Source: Pseudomonas frederiksbergensis (GTDB lineage: Bacteria > Pseudomonadota > Gammaproteobacteria > Pseudomonadales > Pseudomonadaceae). From it: DNA of 64,000 nucleotides. Below, piece after piece: positions 8,849 to 19,319 of this stretch; the first letter of the stretch is position 1, and the number at the start of each line of letters is the position of its first letter. The notes under the pieces are model-generated. The model did no database searches. It worked only from the letters and a program-made list of their open reading frames with translations, and was not told the DNA's origin. The position numbers were made by a program, and so were the translations under genes. The DNA lies in assembly GCF_001952935.1 (NCBI RefSeq), contig NZ_CP018319.1, positions 3,740,001 to 3,804,000 of the forward strand, read 5' to 3'.

Positions 8849-9586
8849 ATGTCCCAAGTCAACATGCGCGATATGCTGAAGGCCGGTGTGCACTTCGGTC
8901 ACCAGACCCGTTACTGGAACCCGAAAATGGGTAAGTACATTTTCGGCGCGCGTAACAAGATCCACATCATCAACCTTGAAAAAACCCTGCCAATGTTCAA
9001 CGAAGCTCTGACTTTCGTAGAGCGTCTGGCCCAGGGCAAAAACAAGATTCTGTTCGTCGGCACCAAGCGTTCCGCTGGCAAGATCGTTGCTGAAGAAGCA
9101 GCACGTTGCGGTTCGCCGTACGTCGATCACCGCTGGTTGGGCGGCATGCTGACCAACTTCAAAACCATCCGTGCTTCCATCAAGCGTCTGCGTGACCTTG
9201 AAGTGCAAGCCGAAGACGGTACTTTCGCCAAGCTGACCAAGAAAGAAGCGCTGATGCGCACTCGCGATCTTGAGAAGCTCGATCGTTCCCTGGGTGGTAT
9301 CAAGGACATGGGCGGTCTGCCAGACGCACTGTTCGTTATCGACGTTGATCACGAGCGCATCGCGATCACCGAAGCCAACAAGCTGGGCATCCCGGTTATC
9401 GGCGTAGTCGATACCAACAGCAGCCCGGAAGGCGTTGACTACATCATCCCAGGCAACGATGACGCAATCCGCGCTATCCAGCTGTACATGGGTTCGATGG
9501 CTGACGCTGTTATCCGCGGTCGCAACCACGTTGCTGGCGGCACCGAGCAGTTCGTTGAAGAAGCTCCGGTAGCAGCAGCTGAGTAA
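8849..9586 (+). CDS. rpsB: 30S ribosomal protein S2
   Basis: Structural protein of the small ribosomal subunit, needed for S1 binding and translation initiation. 245 residues, starting [20 protein letters not shown], the canonical S2 opening. It includes [20 protein letters not shown] and the signature [20 protein letters not shown] Shine-Dalgarno (TAAGGAA) lies just upstream of the ATG. tsf follows, as in nearly all bacteria, with a strong hairpin (9613-9641) between them that may reduce read-through. Codon use is strongly biased, as for highly expressed genes. Confidence 0.99.
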   Translation: MSQVNMRDMLKAGVHFGHQTRYWNPKMGKYIFGARNKIHIINLEKTLPMFNEALTFVERLAQGKNKILFVGTKRSAGKIVAEEAARCGSPYVDHRWLGGMLTNFKTIRASIKRLRDLEVQAEDGTFAKLTKKEALMRTRDLEKLDRSLGGIKDMGGLPDALFVIDVDHERIAITEANKLGIPVIGVVDTNSSPEGVDYIIPGNDDAIRAIQLYMGSMADAVIRGRNHVAGGTEQFVEEAPVAAAE

Positions 9587-9612
9587 TTGACGCCCAGGCG
9601 TTGACTCAGTAA

Positions 9613-9641
9613 GCAAAAAGGGGGCTTGGCCCCCTTTTTGC
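9613..9641 (+). terminator. Hairpin/terminator between rpsB and tsf
   Basis: GCAAAAAGGGGG, loop CTTGG, then CCCCCTTTTTGC: a 12-bp perfect stem with T residues in the descending arm. It probably acts as a partial terminator or mRNA processing point that lets rpsB and tsf be expressed at different levels. Confidence 0.8.
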
Positions 9642-9778
9642 CACCTCGAAAACCGTTTGTCGGCAGCGCAGTTACAGCCTTTGTAGCCTGCAGCAGCCAG
9701 CAAAGGTAGTTCGGGAAGAATTGATCGCCCGTTCGGTCGGGTGGAATGGTTGAAAACCTATCCAAGAGGAATTTTGAA

Positions 9779-10642
9779 ATGGCAGAGATTACTGCAGCGT
9801 TGGTCAAAGAACTGCGCGAGCGTACTGGCGAAGGCATGATGGACTGCAAAAAGGCCTTGACCAAGGCTGGCGGCGACATCGAAAAAGCCATTGATGACAT
9901 GCGTGCTTCGGGCGCCATCAAGGCTGCCAAGAAAGCTGGCAACGTTGCCGCTGAAGGCGCGATCGCTCTGAAGGAAGACGGTAAAACTGCCGTTCTGCTG
10001 GAAGTGAACTCGCAGACCGACTTCCTGGCTCTGCAGGACGACTTCAAGGCATTTGTTGCCAGCAGCGTTGAAAAAGCGTTCGCTGACAAACTGACTGACG
10101 TCGCTCCGCTGATCGAAGCTCAAGAAGCTGATCGCCTGGTTTTGGTCGGCAAGGTTGGCGAAAACGTCAACATCCGTCGCCTGGCTCGCGTTGAAGGTGA
10201 TGTTGTTGGTGGTTACCTGCACGGCAACAAGATCGGTGTTGCGGTTGTTCTCAAAGGCGGCACCGTTGAGCTGGCCAAAGACATCGCTATGCACGTAGCG
10301 GCCACCAACCCTGAATTCCTGCTGCCATCGGAAGTTTCCGCTGAAGCGGTCGAGCGCGAGAAAGGCGTGTTCCTGACCCTCAACGCTGACAAGATCGCTG
10401 GCAAGCCAGAAAACATCGTTGAAAACATGGTCAAAGGCCGTATCAGCAAGTTCCTGGCTGAAGCGAGCCTGGTTGAGCAGGCGTTCGTCAAGAACCCTGA
10501 AATCAAGGTTGGCGAACTGGCCAAGAAAGCCGGTGCTGAAATCGTTTCTTTCACCTACTTCAAAGTAGGCGAAGGCATCGAGAAGCCGGTCGACAACTTC
10601 GCTGAAGAAGTTGCTGCCCAGCTGGCTGCCGCCAAGCAATAA
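9779..10642 (+). CDS. tsf: Translation elongation factor Ts
   Basis: Guanine-nucleotide exchange factor for EF-Tu. The ATG at 9779 gives 287 residues starting MAEITAALVKELRERTGEGM and is preceded by an AAGAGGAA ribosome site. The frame is open to an ATG 11 codons earlier, but that would cover the ribosome site and has no family support. The N-terminal UBA-like domain carries the MMDCKKALTKAGGD signature, and the core has SQTDFLALQDDFKAF, which contacts EF-Tu. It belongs to the rpsB-tsf unit and precedes pyrH and frr. A terminator-like hairpin follows at 10666. Confidence 0.98.
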   Translation: MAEITAALVKELRERTGEGMMDCKKALTKAGGDIEKAIDDMRASGAIKAAKKAGNVAAEGAIALKEDGKTAVLLEVNSQTDFLALQDDFKAFVASSVEKAFADKLTDVAPLIEAQEADRLVLVGKVGENVNIRRLARVEGDVVGGYLHGNKIGVAVVLKGGTVELAKDIAMHVAATNPEFLLPSEVSAEAVEREKGVFLTLNADKIAGKPENIVENMVKGRISKFLAEASLVEQAFVKNPEIKVGELAKKAGAEIVSFTYFKVGEGIEKPVDNFAEEVAAQLAAAKQ

Positions 10643-10665
10643 GACGGTTTTTTAACTGTCGCCCT

Positions 10666-10702
10666 GAAGAGGCTGCCCGCTCACGCGCGCAGCCTCTTTT
10701 CA
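10666..10702 (+). terminator. Intrinsic terminator after tsf
   Basis: GAAGAGGCTGC pairs with GCAGCCTCTTTTC across a short loop and ends in four T residues, 24 bases after the tsf stop. About 150 bases remain before pyrH, enough for a separate promoter. Confidence 0.75.
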
Positions 10703-10852
10703 GATGGGGCACCAATTTTTAATTGGTTTCCCTTTGGAACTGGCTTACAAAGCCATGTTCCGATGGCGCTGAAGCAGCGCCAAGTTAGAGTGAACGCCAG
10801 CTGTAAACAGCTCGCAAAGAATTTTTAAAATACGCCGCAGGAGAGATTCGCA

Positions 10853-11596
10853 ATGGCTCAGCAGGGCAGTGGTTATCAGGCTCGCTATAAACGCATTCTA
10901 CTCAAGCTTAGCGGCGAGGCCCTGATGGGCTCGGAAGAGTTCGGGATCGATCCGAAAGTTCTGGATCGCATGGCACTGGAAGTCGGCCAGCTGGTCGGCA
11001 TCGGTGTTCAGGTCGGTCTGGTGATCGGCGGCGGCAACCTGTTCCGCGGTGCAGCGCTGAGCGCCGCCGGCATGGATCGGGTTACCGGTGACCACATGGG
11101 CATGCTGGCCACTGTGATGAACGCCCTGGCCATGCGCGATGCGCTGGAACGTGCCAATATCTCGGCCATCGTGATGTCGGCCATTTCCATGGTTGGCGTA
11201 ACCGATCACTATGATCGCCGCAAAGCCATGCGCCACCTGAACGCCAAGGAAGTCGTGATTTTCGCGGCCGGTACCGGCAATCCGTTCTTCACCACGGATT
11301 CGGCAGCGTGCTTGCGTGCGATCGAAATCGATGCTGATGTCGTGCTCAAGGCGACCAAGGTCGATGGCGTCTATACCGCTGACCCATTCAAAGACCCGCA
11401 TGCCGAGAAGTTCGATCATCTGACTTACGATGAAGTACTGGATCGCAAGCTGGGCGTGATGGATCTGACCGCCATTTGCCTGTGCCGCGACCACAAGATG
11501 CCGTTGCGCGTATTTAACATGAACAAGCCCGGCGCCCTGCTGAATATCGTACATGGCGGCGCTGAAGGGACCCTGATCGAGGAAGGCCAACAATGA
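10853..11596 (+). CDS. pyrH: UMP kinase
   Basis: Phosphorylates UMP to UDP in pyrimidine nucleotide synthesis; bacterial UMP kinase is a hexameric amino-acid-kinase-fold enzyme. 247 residues, with [13 protein letters not shown] near the N-terminus, [10 protein letters not shown] (nucleotide binding), [20 protein letters not shown], and [14 protein letters not shown] near the C-terminal half. The ATG at 10853 follows a good ribosome site (CAGGAGAG). The stop codon overlaps the frr start by four bases (ATGA), implying translational coupling. The cluster pyrH-frr-uppS-cdsA-dxr-rseP-bamA is standard in proteobacteria. Confidence 0.99.
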   Translation: MAQQGSGYQARYKRILLKLSGEALMGSEEFGIDPKVLDRMALEVGQLVGIGVQVGLVIGGGNLFRGAALSAAGMDRVTGDHMGMLATVMNALAMRDALERANISAIVMSAISMVGVTDHYDRRKAMRHLNAKEVVIFAAGTGNPFFTTDSAACLRAIEIDADVVLKATKVDGVYTADPFKDPHAEKFDHLTYDEVLDRKLGVMDLTAICLCRDHKMPLRVFNMNKPGALLNIVHGGAEGTLIEEGQQ

Positions 11597-12150
11597 TCAA
11601 CGAAATCAAGAAAGACGCTCAAGAGCGCATGAAAAAATCCGTCGAGTCGCTGATGCACAACTTCGGCCGTATTCGTACCGGCCAGGCGCACCCAAGCATT
11701 CTGGAAGGCGTTATGGTGCCGTATTACGGCTCCGACACCCCGATCAAGCAGGTGGCGAACATCACCGTCAAAGATGCGCGTACCCTGCAAGTCGTTGCCT
11801 TTGAGCGCAACATGCTGGGTGCCGTCGACAAAGCCATCGGCAGCGCGGGTCTGAACCTCAACCCGACCAACCTGGGTGAATTGCTGCTGATCTCCATGCC
11901 GGCCCTGACCGAAGAAACCCGCAAGGGCTTCACCAAGCAGGCTCGCGATGTCGCTGAAGATGCTCGTGTTGCGGTGCGCAACATCCGTCGTGATGCGAAC
12001 AGCCAGCTCAAGGATCTGGTCAAGGAAAAGGAAATCAGCGAAGACGAAGAGCGCCGCGCCACTGGCGAGATCGATGATCTGACCAAAAAATACGTGGCTG
12101 AAATCGACGCGAATCTGGCGCAGAAAGAAAAAGACCTGATGGCCGTATAA
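11593..12150 (+). CDS. frr: Ribosome recycling factor
   Basis: Acts with EF-G to split post-termination ribosomes. 185 residues, the normal size. It starts [20 protein letters not shown], and the family pattern [15 protein letters not shown] appears near residue 30. The C-terminal helices [20 protein letters not shown] form the three-helix bundle. The start overlaps the pyrH stop, and uppS begins 14 bases downstream. No anomaly is seen. Confidence 0.99.
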   Translation: MINEIKKDAQERMKKSVESLMHNFGRIRTGQAHPSILEGVMVPYYGSDTPIKQVANITVKDARTLQVVAFERNMLGAVDKAIGSAGLNLNPTNLGELLLISMPALTEETRKGFTKQARDVAEDARVAVRNIRRDANSQLKDLVKEKEISEDEERRATGEIDDLTKKYVAEIDANLAQKEKDLMAV

Positions 12151-12163
12151 GGGTCACGTTTTA

Positions 12164-12919
12164 ATGGATAAGACAAAGCAGACTGCGCCGTCCGCGGTGC
12201 CGCGCCATGTCGCGATCATCATGGATGGTAATAATCGCTGGGCGAAAAAACGCTTTATGCCGGGTGTCGCCGGTCATAAAGCGGGCGTGGATGCGGTTCG
12301 TGCGGTAATCGAGGTGTGCGCCGAGGCCGGGGTCGAAGTATTGACCCTGTTCGCCTTCTCCAGCGAGAACTGGCAGCGCCCGGCCGACGAGGTCAGCGCC
12401 TTGATGGATCTGTTCTTCAAGGCATTGCGTCGCGAGGCCAAGCGCCTGAATGAAAACAACATCAGTTTGCGCATCATTGGCGACCGTTCGCGTTTTCACC
12501 CAGAGCTTCAGGCTGCCATGCGTGAAGCTGAGGCAATGACGGCGGGCGCCAATCGCTTCGTTCTGCAGATCGCTGCCAACTATGGCGGGCAGTGGGATAT
12601 CGCGCAGGCCGCACAGCGTCTGGCTCGGGAAGTTCAGGCCGGGCACCTGCGTCCGGAAGACATTACCCCGGAACTGTTGCAAACCTGTCTGGCTACCGGC
12701 GATTTGCCGTTGCCGGACTTGTGCATCCGTACCGGTGGCGAGCACCGCATCAGTAACTTCCTGCTGTGGCAACTGGCATACGCCGAGTTGTACTTCTCCG
12801 ACCTGTTCTGGCCGGACTTCAAACACGATGCCATGCGTACCGCGCTGGCCGATTTTGCTTCTCGGCAGCGCCGCTTCGGTAAAACGAGCGAGCAGGTCGA
12901 GGCTGGAGCCCGGGTTTAA
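12164..12919 (+). CDS. uppS: Undecaprenyl diphosphate synthase (cis-prenyltransferase)
   Basis: Condenses isopentenyl diphosphate onto farnesyl diphosphate to make the C55 carrier lipid for peptidoglycan and O-antigen. 251 residues. The catalytic and phosphate-binding motif HVAIIMDGNNRWAKKR is near the N-terminus, FAFSSENWQRP is central, and the C-terminal RTGGEHRISNFLLWQ contains the conserved Arg and Glu for substrate binding. The stop TAA overlaps the ATG of cdsA (TAATG). Its neighbour dxr supplies the isoprenoid precursor pathway, so the cluster links precursor supply with envelope lipid synthesis. Confidence 0.98.
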   Translation: MDKTKQTAPSAVPRHVAIIMDGNNRWAKKRFMPGVAGHKAGVDAVRAVIEVCAEAGVEVLTLFAFSSENWQRPADEVSALMDLFFKALRREAKRLNENNISLRIIGDRSRFHPELQAAMREAEAMTAGANRFVLQIAANYGGQWDIAQAAQRLAREVQAGHLRPEDITPELLQTCLATGDLPLPDLCIRTGGEHRISNFLLWQLAYAELYFSDLFWPDFKHDAMRTALADFASRQRRFGKTSEQVEAGARV

Positions 12920-13725
12920 TGCTTAAACAACGAATCATCACCGCACTGATCCTGCTGCCGATTGCCTTGGGCGGGTTTTTCCTGCTCGAAGGTACCGGTT
13001 TTGCGCTGTTCATCGGGCTGGTCGTGACCTTAGGTGCATGGGAGTGGGCTCGCCTGGCGGGCTTCACTGAGCAGCGGGTCCGCGTTGCCTATGCGGCTGT
13101 GGTCGCGTTGATGCTGTTTGTCATGCATGTCGTGCCTGGGCTCGCGCCTTGGGTATTGGGCGCTTCGGTGCTGTGGTGGGGCGTTGCAACCTATCTGGTG
13201 CTGACGTATCCGCGCTCCAGCGAACTTTGGTCCAGTGCTGCCTGCAAGCTGATGATCGGTCTGCTGATCCTGCTGCCGGCCTGGCAAGGCCTGGTTCAGA
13301 TCAAGCAGGAGCCTTTGGGCAACTGGTTGATCATGGCGGTGATGGTGCTGGTCTGGGGTGCTGATATCGGTGCTTATTTCTCTGGCCGGGCTTTTGGCAA
13401 GCGCAAGCTGGCGCCCCAGGTCAGTCCTGGCAAAAGCTGGGAGGGCGTCTACGGCGGCCTCGCGGTGAGTCTGGTCATAACTGTCATTGTCGGTCTGGTT
13501 CGGGACTGGACGGTGGCGCAGCTGTTCAAAGGTTTGATTGGTGCAGCCATCATCGTGTTTATCTCGGTGGTAGGTGATCTCACCGAAAGCATGTTCAAGC
13601 GTCAGTCCGGGATCAAGGACAGCAGTAATCTGCTTCCCGGGCACGGCGGCGTGCTGGACCGTATCGACAGCCTGACGGCAGCGATTCCAGTGTTTGCCGT
13701 GCTGCTGTGGATGGCGGCACCGTGA
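12919..13725 (+). CDS. cdsA: Phosphatidate cytidylyltransferase
   Basis: Integral inner-membrane enzyme making CDP-diacylglycerol, the precursor of all membrane phospholipids. 268 residues with about seven or eight hydrophobic segments, beginning with [20 protein letters not shown]. The CTP:phosphatidyltransferase signature is complete near the C-terminus: [20 protein letters not shown] followed by GVLDRIDS. It is translationally coupled to uppS upstream (TAATG overlap) and to dxr downstream (GTGA overlap). Confidence 0.97.
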   Translation: MLKQRIITALILLPIALGGFFLLEGTGFALFIGLVVTLGAWEWARLAGFTEQRVRVAYAAVVALMLFVMHVVPGLAPWVLGASVLWWGVATYLVLTYPRSSELWSSAACKLMIGLLILLPAWQGLVQIKQEPLGNWLIMAVMVLVWGADIGAYFSGRAFGKRKLAPQVSPGKSWEGVYGGLAVSLVITVIVGLVRDWTVAQLFKGLIGAAIIVFISVVGDLTESMFKRQSGIKDSSNLLPGHGGVLDRIDSLTAAIPVFAVLLWMAAP

Positions 13726-14912
13726 GCCGCCCGCAGCAGATTACCGTCCTGGGGGCGACCGGTTCGATTGGGCTGAGCACGCTTGACGTCATCGCTCGTC
13801 ATCCTGAGCGTTATCAGGTTTTCGCCGTGAGCGGTTTCACCCGTCTGAGCGAATTGTTGGCGTTGTGCGTTCGTCATACGCCGCAGTTCGCCGTGGTGCC
13901 CGAGGCGGGTGGTGCCCGAAGGTTGCAGGACGACTTGCGTGCCGCAGGTCTGTCGACTCGCGTGCTAGTGGGTGAAGAGGGCCTGTGTCTGGTTGCTTCC
14001 GACCCTGAGGTCGATGCAGTCATGGCGGCCATCGTTGGCGCTGCGGGCTTGCGACCGACTCTGGCGGCGGTCGAAGCCGGCAAGAAAATCCTCCTGGCCA
14101 ACAAAGAAGCGCTGGTGATGTCCGGTGCGCTGTTCATGCAGGCGGTGCGCAAGAGTGGTTCGGTGTTGCTGCCGATCGATAGCGAGCACAACGCGATTTT
14201 CCAGTGCATGCCTCAGGATTTTGCTCGTGGGCTGGGTGCCGTCGGGGTGCGTCGGATTTTGCTCACGGCCTCTGGCGGTCCGTTCCGACAGACACCTATG
14301 GCTGAACTGGTGCATGTTTCCCCTGAGCAGGCGTGTGCTCATCCGAACTGGTCCATGGGGCGCAAGATTTCGGTGGATTCGGCCAGCATGATGAACAAGG
14401 GGCTGGAGTTGATCGAAGCCTGCTGGCTGTTTGATGCCAAGCCGTCCCAGATCGAAGTGGTGATTCATCCCCAAAGCGTTATTCATTCGCTGGTCGATTA
14501 CATCGACGGTTCGGTATTGGCCCAGTTAGGTAACCCTGACATGCGCACGCCGATCGCCAACGCGCTGGCCTGGCCGGAGCGAATCGATTCGGGTGTTGCG
14601 CCGCTGGACCTGTTTGCAATTGCGCGGCTGGACTTCCAGGCGCCTGACGAAGAGCGATTCCCGTGTCTGCGCCTCGCGCGTCAGGCGGCCGAAGCCGGCA
14701 ACAGCGCGCCGGCCATGCTGAACGCGGCGAATGAAGTGGCGGTCGCGGCCTTTCTCGACGGGCGGGTTCGCTACCCGGAAATCGCGAGTATCATCGAAGA
14801 AGTGTTGAGCATTGAGCCCGTGGTTGCGGTTGGCGATCTCGAGGCAGTGTTCACGGCCGACGCAAAAGCGCGAGTACTGGCCGAACAATGGTTGAGTCGT
14901 CACGGGCGGTAA
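13722..14912 (+). CDS. dxr: 1-deoxy-D-xylulose 5-phosphate reductoisomerase
   Basis: Second enzyme of the MEP isoprenoid pathway; converts DXP to MEP using NADPH. The start is taken as the GTG at 13722, giving 396 residues beginning (M)[16 protein letters not shown] and overlapping the cdsA stop by four bases. An in-frame ATG exists 15 bases upstream but lies deep inside cdsA. Motifs: GATGSIG (NADPH), [22 protein letters not shown] (metal/substrate), [28 protein letters not shown]. Other pathway genes in the window are ispD (34272) and ispF (38142). Confidence 0.96.
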   Translation: MSRPQQITVLGATGSIGLSTLDVIARHPERYQVFAVSGFTRLSELLALCVRHTPQFAVVPEAGGARRLQDDLRAAGLSTRVLVGEEGLCLVASDPEVDAVMAAIVGAAGLRPTLAAVEAGKKILLANKEALVMSGALFMQAVRKSGSVLLPIDSEHNAIFQCMPQDFARGLGAVGVRRILLTASGGPFRQTPMAELVHVSPEQACAHPNWSMGRKISVDSASMMNKGLELIEACWLFDAKPSQIEVVIHPQSVIHSLVDYIDGSVLAQLGNPDMRTPIANALAWPERIDSGVAPLDLFAIARLDFQAPDEERFPCLRLARQAAEAGNSAPAMLNAANEVAVAAFLDGRVRYPEIASIIEEVLSIEPVVAVGDLEAVFTADAKARVLAEQWLSRHGR

Positions 14913-14965
14913 ATGCTGCAATACGTTGACCCATGCGGCACTGGACAGGATTGCGGAGAAAGTAG

Positions 14966-16318
14966 ATGAGCGCGCTCTATATGATTGTCGGCACCCTGGT
15001 GGCTTTGGGCGTGCTGGTCACCTTCCACGAATTCGGCCATTTCTGGGTCGCGCGTCGCTGTGGAGTCAAAGTGCTGCGTTTCTCCGTGGGCTTCGGTATG
15101 CCATTGCTGCGCTGGCACGACAAGAAGGGCACTGAGTTCGTCGTCGCCGCGATCCCGCTGGGCGGTTACGTGAAAATGCTCGACGAGCGCGAAGGTGAAG
15201 TGCCCGCCGATCAGCTTGATCAATCTTTCAATCGCAAATCCGTCCGCCAGCGTATCGCTATTGTGTCGGCGGGGCCGATTGCCAACTTTTTACTGGCGAT
15301 GTTTTTTTTCTGGGTGCTCGCCATGCTCGGCAGCGAGCAGGTGCGCCCGGTCATTGGGGCGGTCGAATCCGGCAGTATCGCCGCCAGGGCTGGTTTGAGC
15401 GCGGGTCAGGAAATCATTGCCATCGATGGCGAGCCAACTTCCGGCTGGGCCGCGGTGAACCTGCAGTTGGTCCGTCGTCTTGGGGAGAGCGGTTCTCTGC
15501 AATTGCTGGTCCGTGACCAGGGTTCCACGGTGGATTCGCCCCGTGAGCTGATGCTGGATAAATGGCTCAAGGGTGCCGATGAGCCGGATCCGATTCGTTC
15601 GCTGGGTTTGCGCCCTTGGCGTCCGGCGCTGCCACCGGTCCTGGCTGAACTTGATCCGAAAGGCCCGGCACAAGCGGCTGGCCTGAAGACCGGTGACCGA
15701 CTGTTGGCCCTGGACGGCAAGCCGCTTGATGACTGGCAGCAGGTGGTGGACACGGTCCGTATGCACCCTGATACCAAAATCATGCTGCGCGTCGAGCGCG
15801 ATGGTGCTCAAATCGACGCCCCTGTGACGTTGGCCGCTCGCGGCGAGAAGAAGGCGCCCAGTGGTTATCTGGGGGCTGGGGTGAAGGCTGTTGATTGGCC
15901 GCCAGAGATGATTCGTGAAGTTAGTTATGGTCCTGTGGCCGCGATTGGGGAGGGTGCTCGACGCACCTGGACCATGAGCGTACTGACCCTCGATTCGCTC
16001 AAGAAAATGTTGTTCGGTGAGCTCTCGGTAAAAAACTTGAGTGGACCGATAACCATTGCTAAAGTGGCGGGCGCTTCTGCCCAGTCGGGTGTCGCTGATT
16101 TCCTGAATTTCCTTGCTTATCTGAGTATTAGCTTGGGAGTTCTGAATTTGTTGCCCATTCCTGTACTGGATGGGGGGCATTTGTTGTTTTATCTGATCGA
16201 GTGGGCGCGTGGTCGCCCCTTGTCGGATCGGGTGCAGGGTTGGGGGATACAGATCGGTATCAGTTTGGTGATCGGGGTGATGTTGCTTGCTCTTGTCAAT
16301 GATCTGGGTCGACTGTAA
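14966..16318 (+). CDS. rseP: Site-2 intramembrane zinc protease RseP
   Basis: Cleaves membrane-embedded anti-sigma factors after a first cut in the periplasm, activating envelope-stress and alginate or siderophore sigma factors (RseP/MucP family). 450 residues. HEFGH at residues 21-25 in the first membrane segment is the zinc site. Two tandem PDZ domains occupy roughly residues 115-300 (first around VESGSIAARAGLSAGQEI, second around LDPKGPAQAAGLKTGDR). LLPIPVLDGG in a late membrane segment supplies the third zinc ligand. The gene lies directly upstream of bamA and skp, consistent with its role in monitoring outer-membrane assembly. Confidence 0.98.
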   Translation: MSALYMIVGTLVALGVLVTFHEFGHFWVARRCGVKVLRFSVGFGMPLLRWHDKKGTEFVVAAIPLGGYVKMLDEREGEVPADQLDQSFNRKSVRQRIAIVSAGPIANFLLAMFFFWVLAMLGSEQVRPVIGAVESGSIAARAGLSAGQEIIAIDGEPTSGWAAVNLQLVRRLGESGSLQLLVRDQGSTVDSPRELMLDKWLKGADEPDPIRSLGLRPWRPALPPVLAELDPKGPAQAAGLKTGDRLLALDGKPLDDWQQVVDTVRMHPDTKIMLRVERDGAQIDAPVTLAARGEKKAPSGYLGAGVKAVDWPPEMIREVSYGPVAAIGEGARRTWTMSVLTLDSLKKMLFGELSVKNLSGPITIAKVAGASAQSGVADFLNFLAYLSISLGVLNLLPIPVLDGGHLLFYLIEWARGRPLSDRVQGWGIQIGISLVIGVMLLALVNDLGRL

Positions 16319-16392
16319 CGCTTCGCTGAATTGCGAATCTGCCGCATTTTGCGGCAGTTTGTTTATTGCCAGTTGGAATAAGAAAGGACTTC

Positions 16393-18768
16393 ATGAAACG
16401 TCTGCTGCTAACTGCGGTTCTCACCGTATTGATGATCGCCGAAGTTCACGCCGAGTCCTTCACTATCTCTGATATTCGCGTCAATGGCCTCCAGCGGGTC
16501 TCCGCGGGTAGCGTCTTTGGTGCTTTGCCGTTGAACGTCGGTGAACAGGCGGATGATCGTCGCCTGGTGGAATCCACTCGTGCGTTGTTCAAAACCGGTT
16601 TCTTTCAAGATATCCAGCTGGGCCGCGATGGCAACGTCCTGGTCATTACTGTAGTCGAGCGCCCGTCGGTCGCCAGTATCGAGATCGAGGGTAACAAGGC
16701 GATCTCCACTGAAGACCTGATGAAAGGCCTCAAGCAATCCGGTCTGGCCGAAGGCGAGATCTTCCAGCGCGCCACCCTCGAAGGTGTGCGTAACGAGCTG
16801 CAGCGTCAATACGTCGCTCAAGGTCGCTACTCGGCTACCGTCGACACCGAAGTGGTGCCGCAGCCGCGTAACCGCGTTGCGTTGAAGGTCAATATCAACG
16901 AAGGCACCGTTGCTGCTATCCAGCACATCAACGTGGTGGGTAACACCGTCTTCCCTGAAGAAGACCTGATCGACCTGTTTGAACTCAAGACCACCAACTG
17001 GCTGTCGTTCTTCAAGAACGATGACAAGTACGCTCGTGAAAAACTTTCCGGTGACCTGGAGCGTCTGCGTTCCTACTACCTGGACCGTGGCTATATCAAC
17101 ATGGATATCGCTTCGACCCAGGTGTCCATCACCCCGGACAAGAAGCACGTCTATATCACCGTCAACGTCAATGAAGGCGAGAAGTACACCGTCCGTGACG
17201 TCAAGCTGAGCGGCGACCTGAAAGTTCCTGAAGACCAGGTCAAGTCCCTGCTGCTGGTGCAGAAAGGCCAGGTGTTCTCGCGCAAGTTGATGACCACCAC
17301 ATCCGAACTGATTACCCGCCGCCTGGGTAACGAGGGTTACACCTTCGCCAACGTCAATGGCGTGCCTCAGCCGCACGATGAAGACAACACTGTCGACATC
17401 ACATTTGCCGTCGATCCGGGCAAGCGTGCTTACGTGAACCGCATCAACTTCCGTGGCAACACCAAGTCCGAGGACGAAGTGCTGCGCCGCGAAATGCGTC
17501 AGATGGAAGGCGGCTGGGCTTCGACCTACCTGATCGACCAATCCAAGACCCGTCTTGAACGTCTGGGCTTCTTCAAGGAAGTCAACGTCGAAACACCGGC
17601 CGTGCCGGGCGTCGACGACCAGGTAGACGTGAACTACAGCGTTGAAGAACAGGCCTCCGGTTCGATTACCGCCAGCGTCGGTTTTGCCCAGAGCGCCGGT
17701 TTGATCCTCGGCGGTTCGATCACCCAGAACAACTTCCTGGGTACGGGTAATAAGGTCAGCGTCGGCTTGACTCGCAGTGAATACCAGAGCCGTTATAACT
17801 TCGGTTATGTCGACCCGTACTGGACTGCTGATGGCGTGAGCCTGGGTTACAACGCGTTCTATCGCACCACTGACTACGACGACCTCGACGTCGATGTTGC
17901 CAGCTATGCCGTAGACAGCCTGGGTGCAGGCGTGAGCGTCGGTTACCCGATCAGCGAGACTTCGCGTCTGACCTTCGGCCTGTCTGCGCAGCAAGACAAG
18001 ATCAAGACCGGTCAATACACCGTTGACGAGATCTTCGACTTCGTTAACAAGGAAGGCGACAACTACCTGAACTTCAAGGCTTCGGCCGGTTGGTCCGAGT
18101 CCACCCTGAACAAGGGCGTACTGGCGACCCGTGGTCGTTCCCAGAGCCTGACTCTGGAAACCACCACCCCTGGCAGCGACTTGTCGTTCTTCAAGCTCGA
18201 TTACCGTGGCCAGTTGTTCCAGCCGTTGTCTGAAAACTACACCATGCGCCTGCACACCGAACTGGGCTATGGCGATGGTTATGGTTCTACCGATGGCTTG
18301 CCGTTCTATGAAAACTACTATGCTGGTGGTTTCAACTCGGTTCGTGGCTTCAAGGACAGCACTCTGGGGCCTCGCAGTACACCAAGTACCGGTAAAAACC
18401 CGGGTACGTCGTTTGACCCGGATCAGGATCCGCTGCCGTTCGGTGGTAATGTCCTGATCCAGGGCGGTGTTGAGGTTCTGTTCCCTCTGCCGTTCGTCAA
18501 GGATCAGCGCTCCCTGCGTACTTCGGTATTCTGGGACGTGGGTAACGTGTTCGACTCGACGTGCAAAGAGACCAGGAACGCTGACGGTTCGAAGTCCAAT
18601 ACGCAGTGCAACGATATCAGCCTGAGCAACATGGCCAGCTCCGTCGGTGTCGGCGTGACCTGGGTTACCGCGCTGGGTCCTTTGAGCTTCGCGTTGGCCA
18701 TGCCGGTCAAGAAACCGGATGACGCTGAGACTCAAGTGTTCCAATTCTCCCTCGGCCAGACGTTCTAA
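16393..18768 (+). CDS. bamA: Outer membrane protein assembly factor BamA
   Basis: Central Omp85 component of the BAM complex that inserts beta-barrel proteins into the outer membrane. The ATG at 16393 gives 791 residues with a signal peptide (MKRLLLTAVLTVLMIAEVHA) and a predicted cut after HA. Five POTRA domains span about residues 22-420, followed by a 16-strand barrel ending in FQFSLGQTF with the terminal aromatic residue of the beta-signal. The conserved barrel loop FNSVRGFKDSTLGPR is present. An upstream in-frame start would only add residues before the signal peptide. It sits between rseP and skp, the usual order. Confidence 0.98.
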   Translation: MKRLLLTAVLTVLMIAEVHAESFTISDIRVNGLQRVSAGSVFGALPLNVGEQADDRRLVESTRALFKTGFFQDIQLGRDGNVLVITVVERPSVASIEIEGNKAISTEDLMKGLKQSGLAEGEIFQRATLEGVRNELQRQYVAQGRYSATVDTEVVPQPRNRVALKVNINEGTVAAIQHINVVGNTVFPEEDLIDLFELKTTNWLSFFKNDDKYAREKLSGDLERLRSYYLDRGYINMDIASTQVSITPDKKHVYITVNVNEGEKYTVRDVKLSGDLKVPEDQVKSLLLVQKGQVFSRKLMTTTSELITRRLGNEGYTFANVNGVPQPHDEDNTVDITFAVDPGKRAYVNRINFRGNTKSEDEVLRREMRQMEGGWASTYLIDQSKTRLERLGFFKEVNVETPAVPGVDDQVDVNYSVEEQASGSITASVGFAQSAGLILGGSITQNNFLGTGNKVSVGLTRSEYQSRYNFGYVDPYWTADGVSLGYNAFYRTTDYDDLDVDVASYAVDSLGAGVSVGYPISETSRLTFGLSAQQDKIKTGQYTVDEIFDFVNKEGDNYLNFKASAGWSESTLNKGVLATRGRSQSLTLETTTPGSDLSFFKLDYRGQLFQPLSENYTMRLHTELGYGDGYGSTDGLPFYENYYAGGFNSVRGFKDSTLGPRSTPSTGKNPGTSFDPDQDPLPFGGNVLIQGGVEVLFPLPFVKDQRSLRTSVFWDVGNVFDSTCKETRNADGSKSNTQCNDISLSNMASSVGVGVTWVTALGPLSFALAMPVKKPDDAETQVFQFSLGQTF

Positions 18769-18813
18769 GCGTCTGACCCAAGATAACGACAATGGATTTT
18801 GTAGGAGTGCATC

Positions 18814-19317
18814 GTGCGTAAGTTGACTCAATTGGTTCTCCTGGCGACCGTACTGGTCGCAGGTCCGGCTTTTGCCGACATGAAAATCGCCGTTCTGAAC
18901 TATCAGATGGCTCTGCTGGAATCTGATGCGGCCAAGAAGTACGCCGTTGATGCCGAGAAGAAGTTCGGCCCACAGCTGACCAAGCTCAAGACACTGGAAA
19001 GCAGCGCTAAAGGTATCCAGGACCGTCTGATGGCTGGCGGCGACAAGATGCAGCAAGGTGAGCGTGAACGCCTGGAGCTCGAGTTCAAGCAAAAGGCCCG
19101 TGACTTCCAGTTCCAGTCCAAGGAACTGAACGAAGCCAAAGCCGTTGCCGACCGTGAAATGCTGAAACAGCTCAAGCCGAAACTGGACAGCGCTGTGGAA
19201 GAAGTCATCAAGAAAGGTGCTTTTGACCTGGTCTTCGAGCGTGGCGCAGTGATTGATGTCAAGCCTCAGTACGACATCACTCGCCAGGTTATCGAGCGCA
19301 TGAATCAGCTGAAGTAA
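18814..19317 (+). CDS. skp: Periplasmic chaperone Skp (OmpH family)
   Basis: Trimeric periplasmic holdase that carries unfolded outer-membrane proteins to BamA. 167 residues from a GTG start at 18814, supported by the TAGGAG ribosome site eight bases upstream. The signal peptide (M)[20 protein letters not shown] precedes mature [19 protein letters not shown]. The central part is long, charged and helical (coiled-coil tentacles) with many Lys, Glu and Gln residues. It lies 45 bases after bamA and 2 bases before lpxD, forming a bamA-skp-lpx-fabZ operon. Confidence 0.95.
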   Translation: MRKLTQLVLLATVLVAGPAFADMKIAVLNYQMALLESDAAKKYAVDAEKKFGPQLTKLKTLESSAKGIQDRLMAGGDKMQQGERERLELEFKQKARDFQFQSKELNEAKAVADREMLKQLKPKLDSAVEEVIKKGAFDLVFERGAVIDVKPQYDITRQVIERMNQLK

Positions 19318-19319
19318 CC

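Noticed and set aside
13707..13721. ATG start for dxr at 13707
   Set aside because: It lies inside cdsA; the GTG at 13722 gives the family N-terminus and a GTGA overlap.
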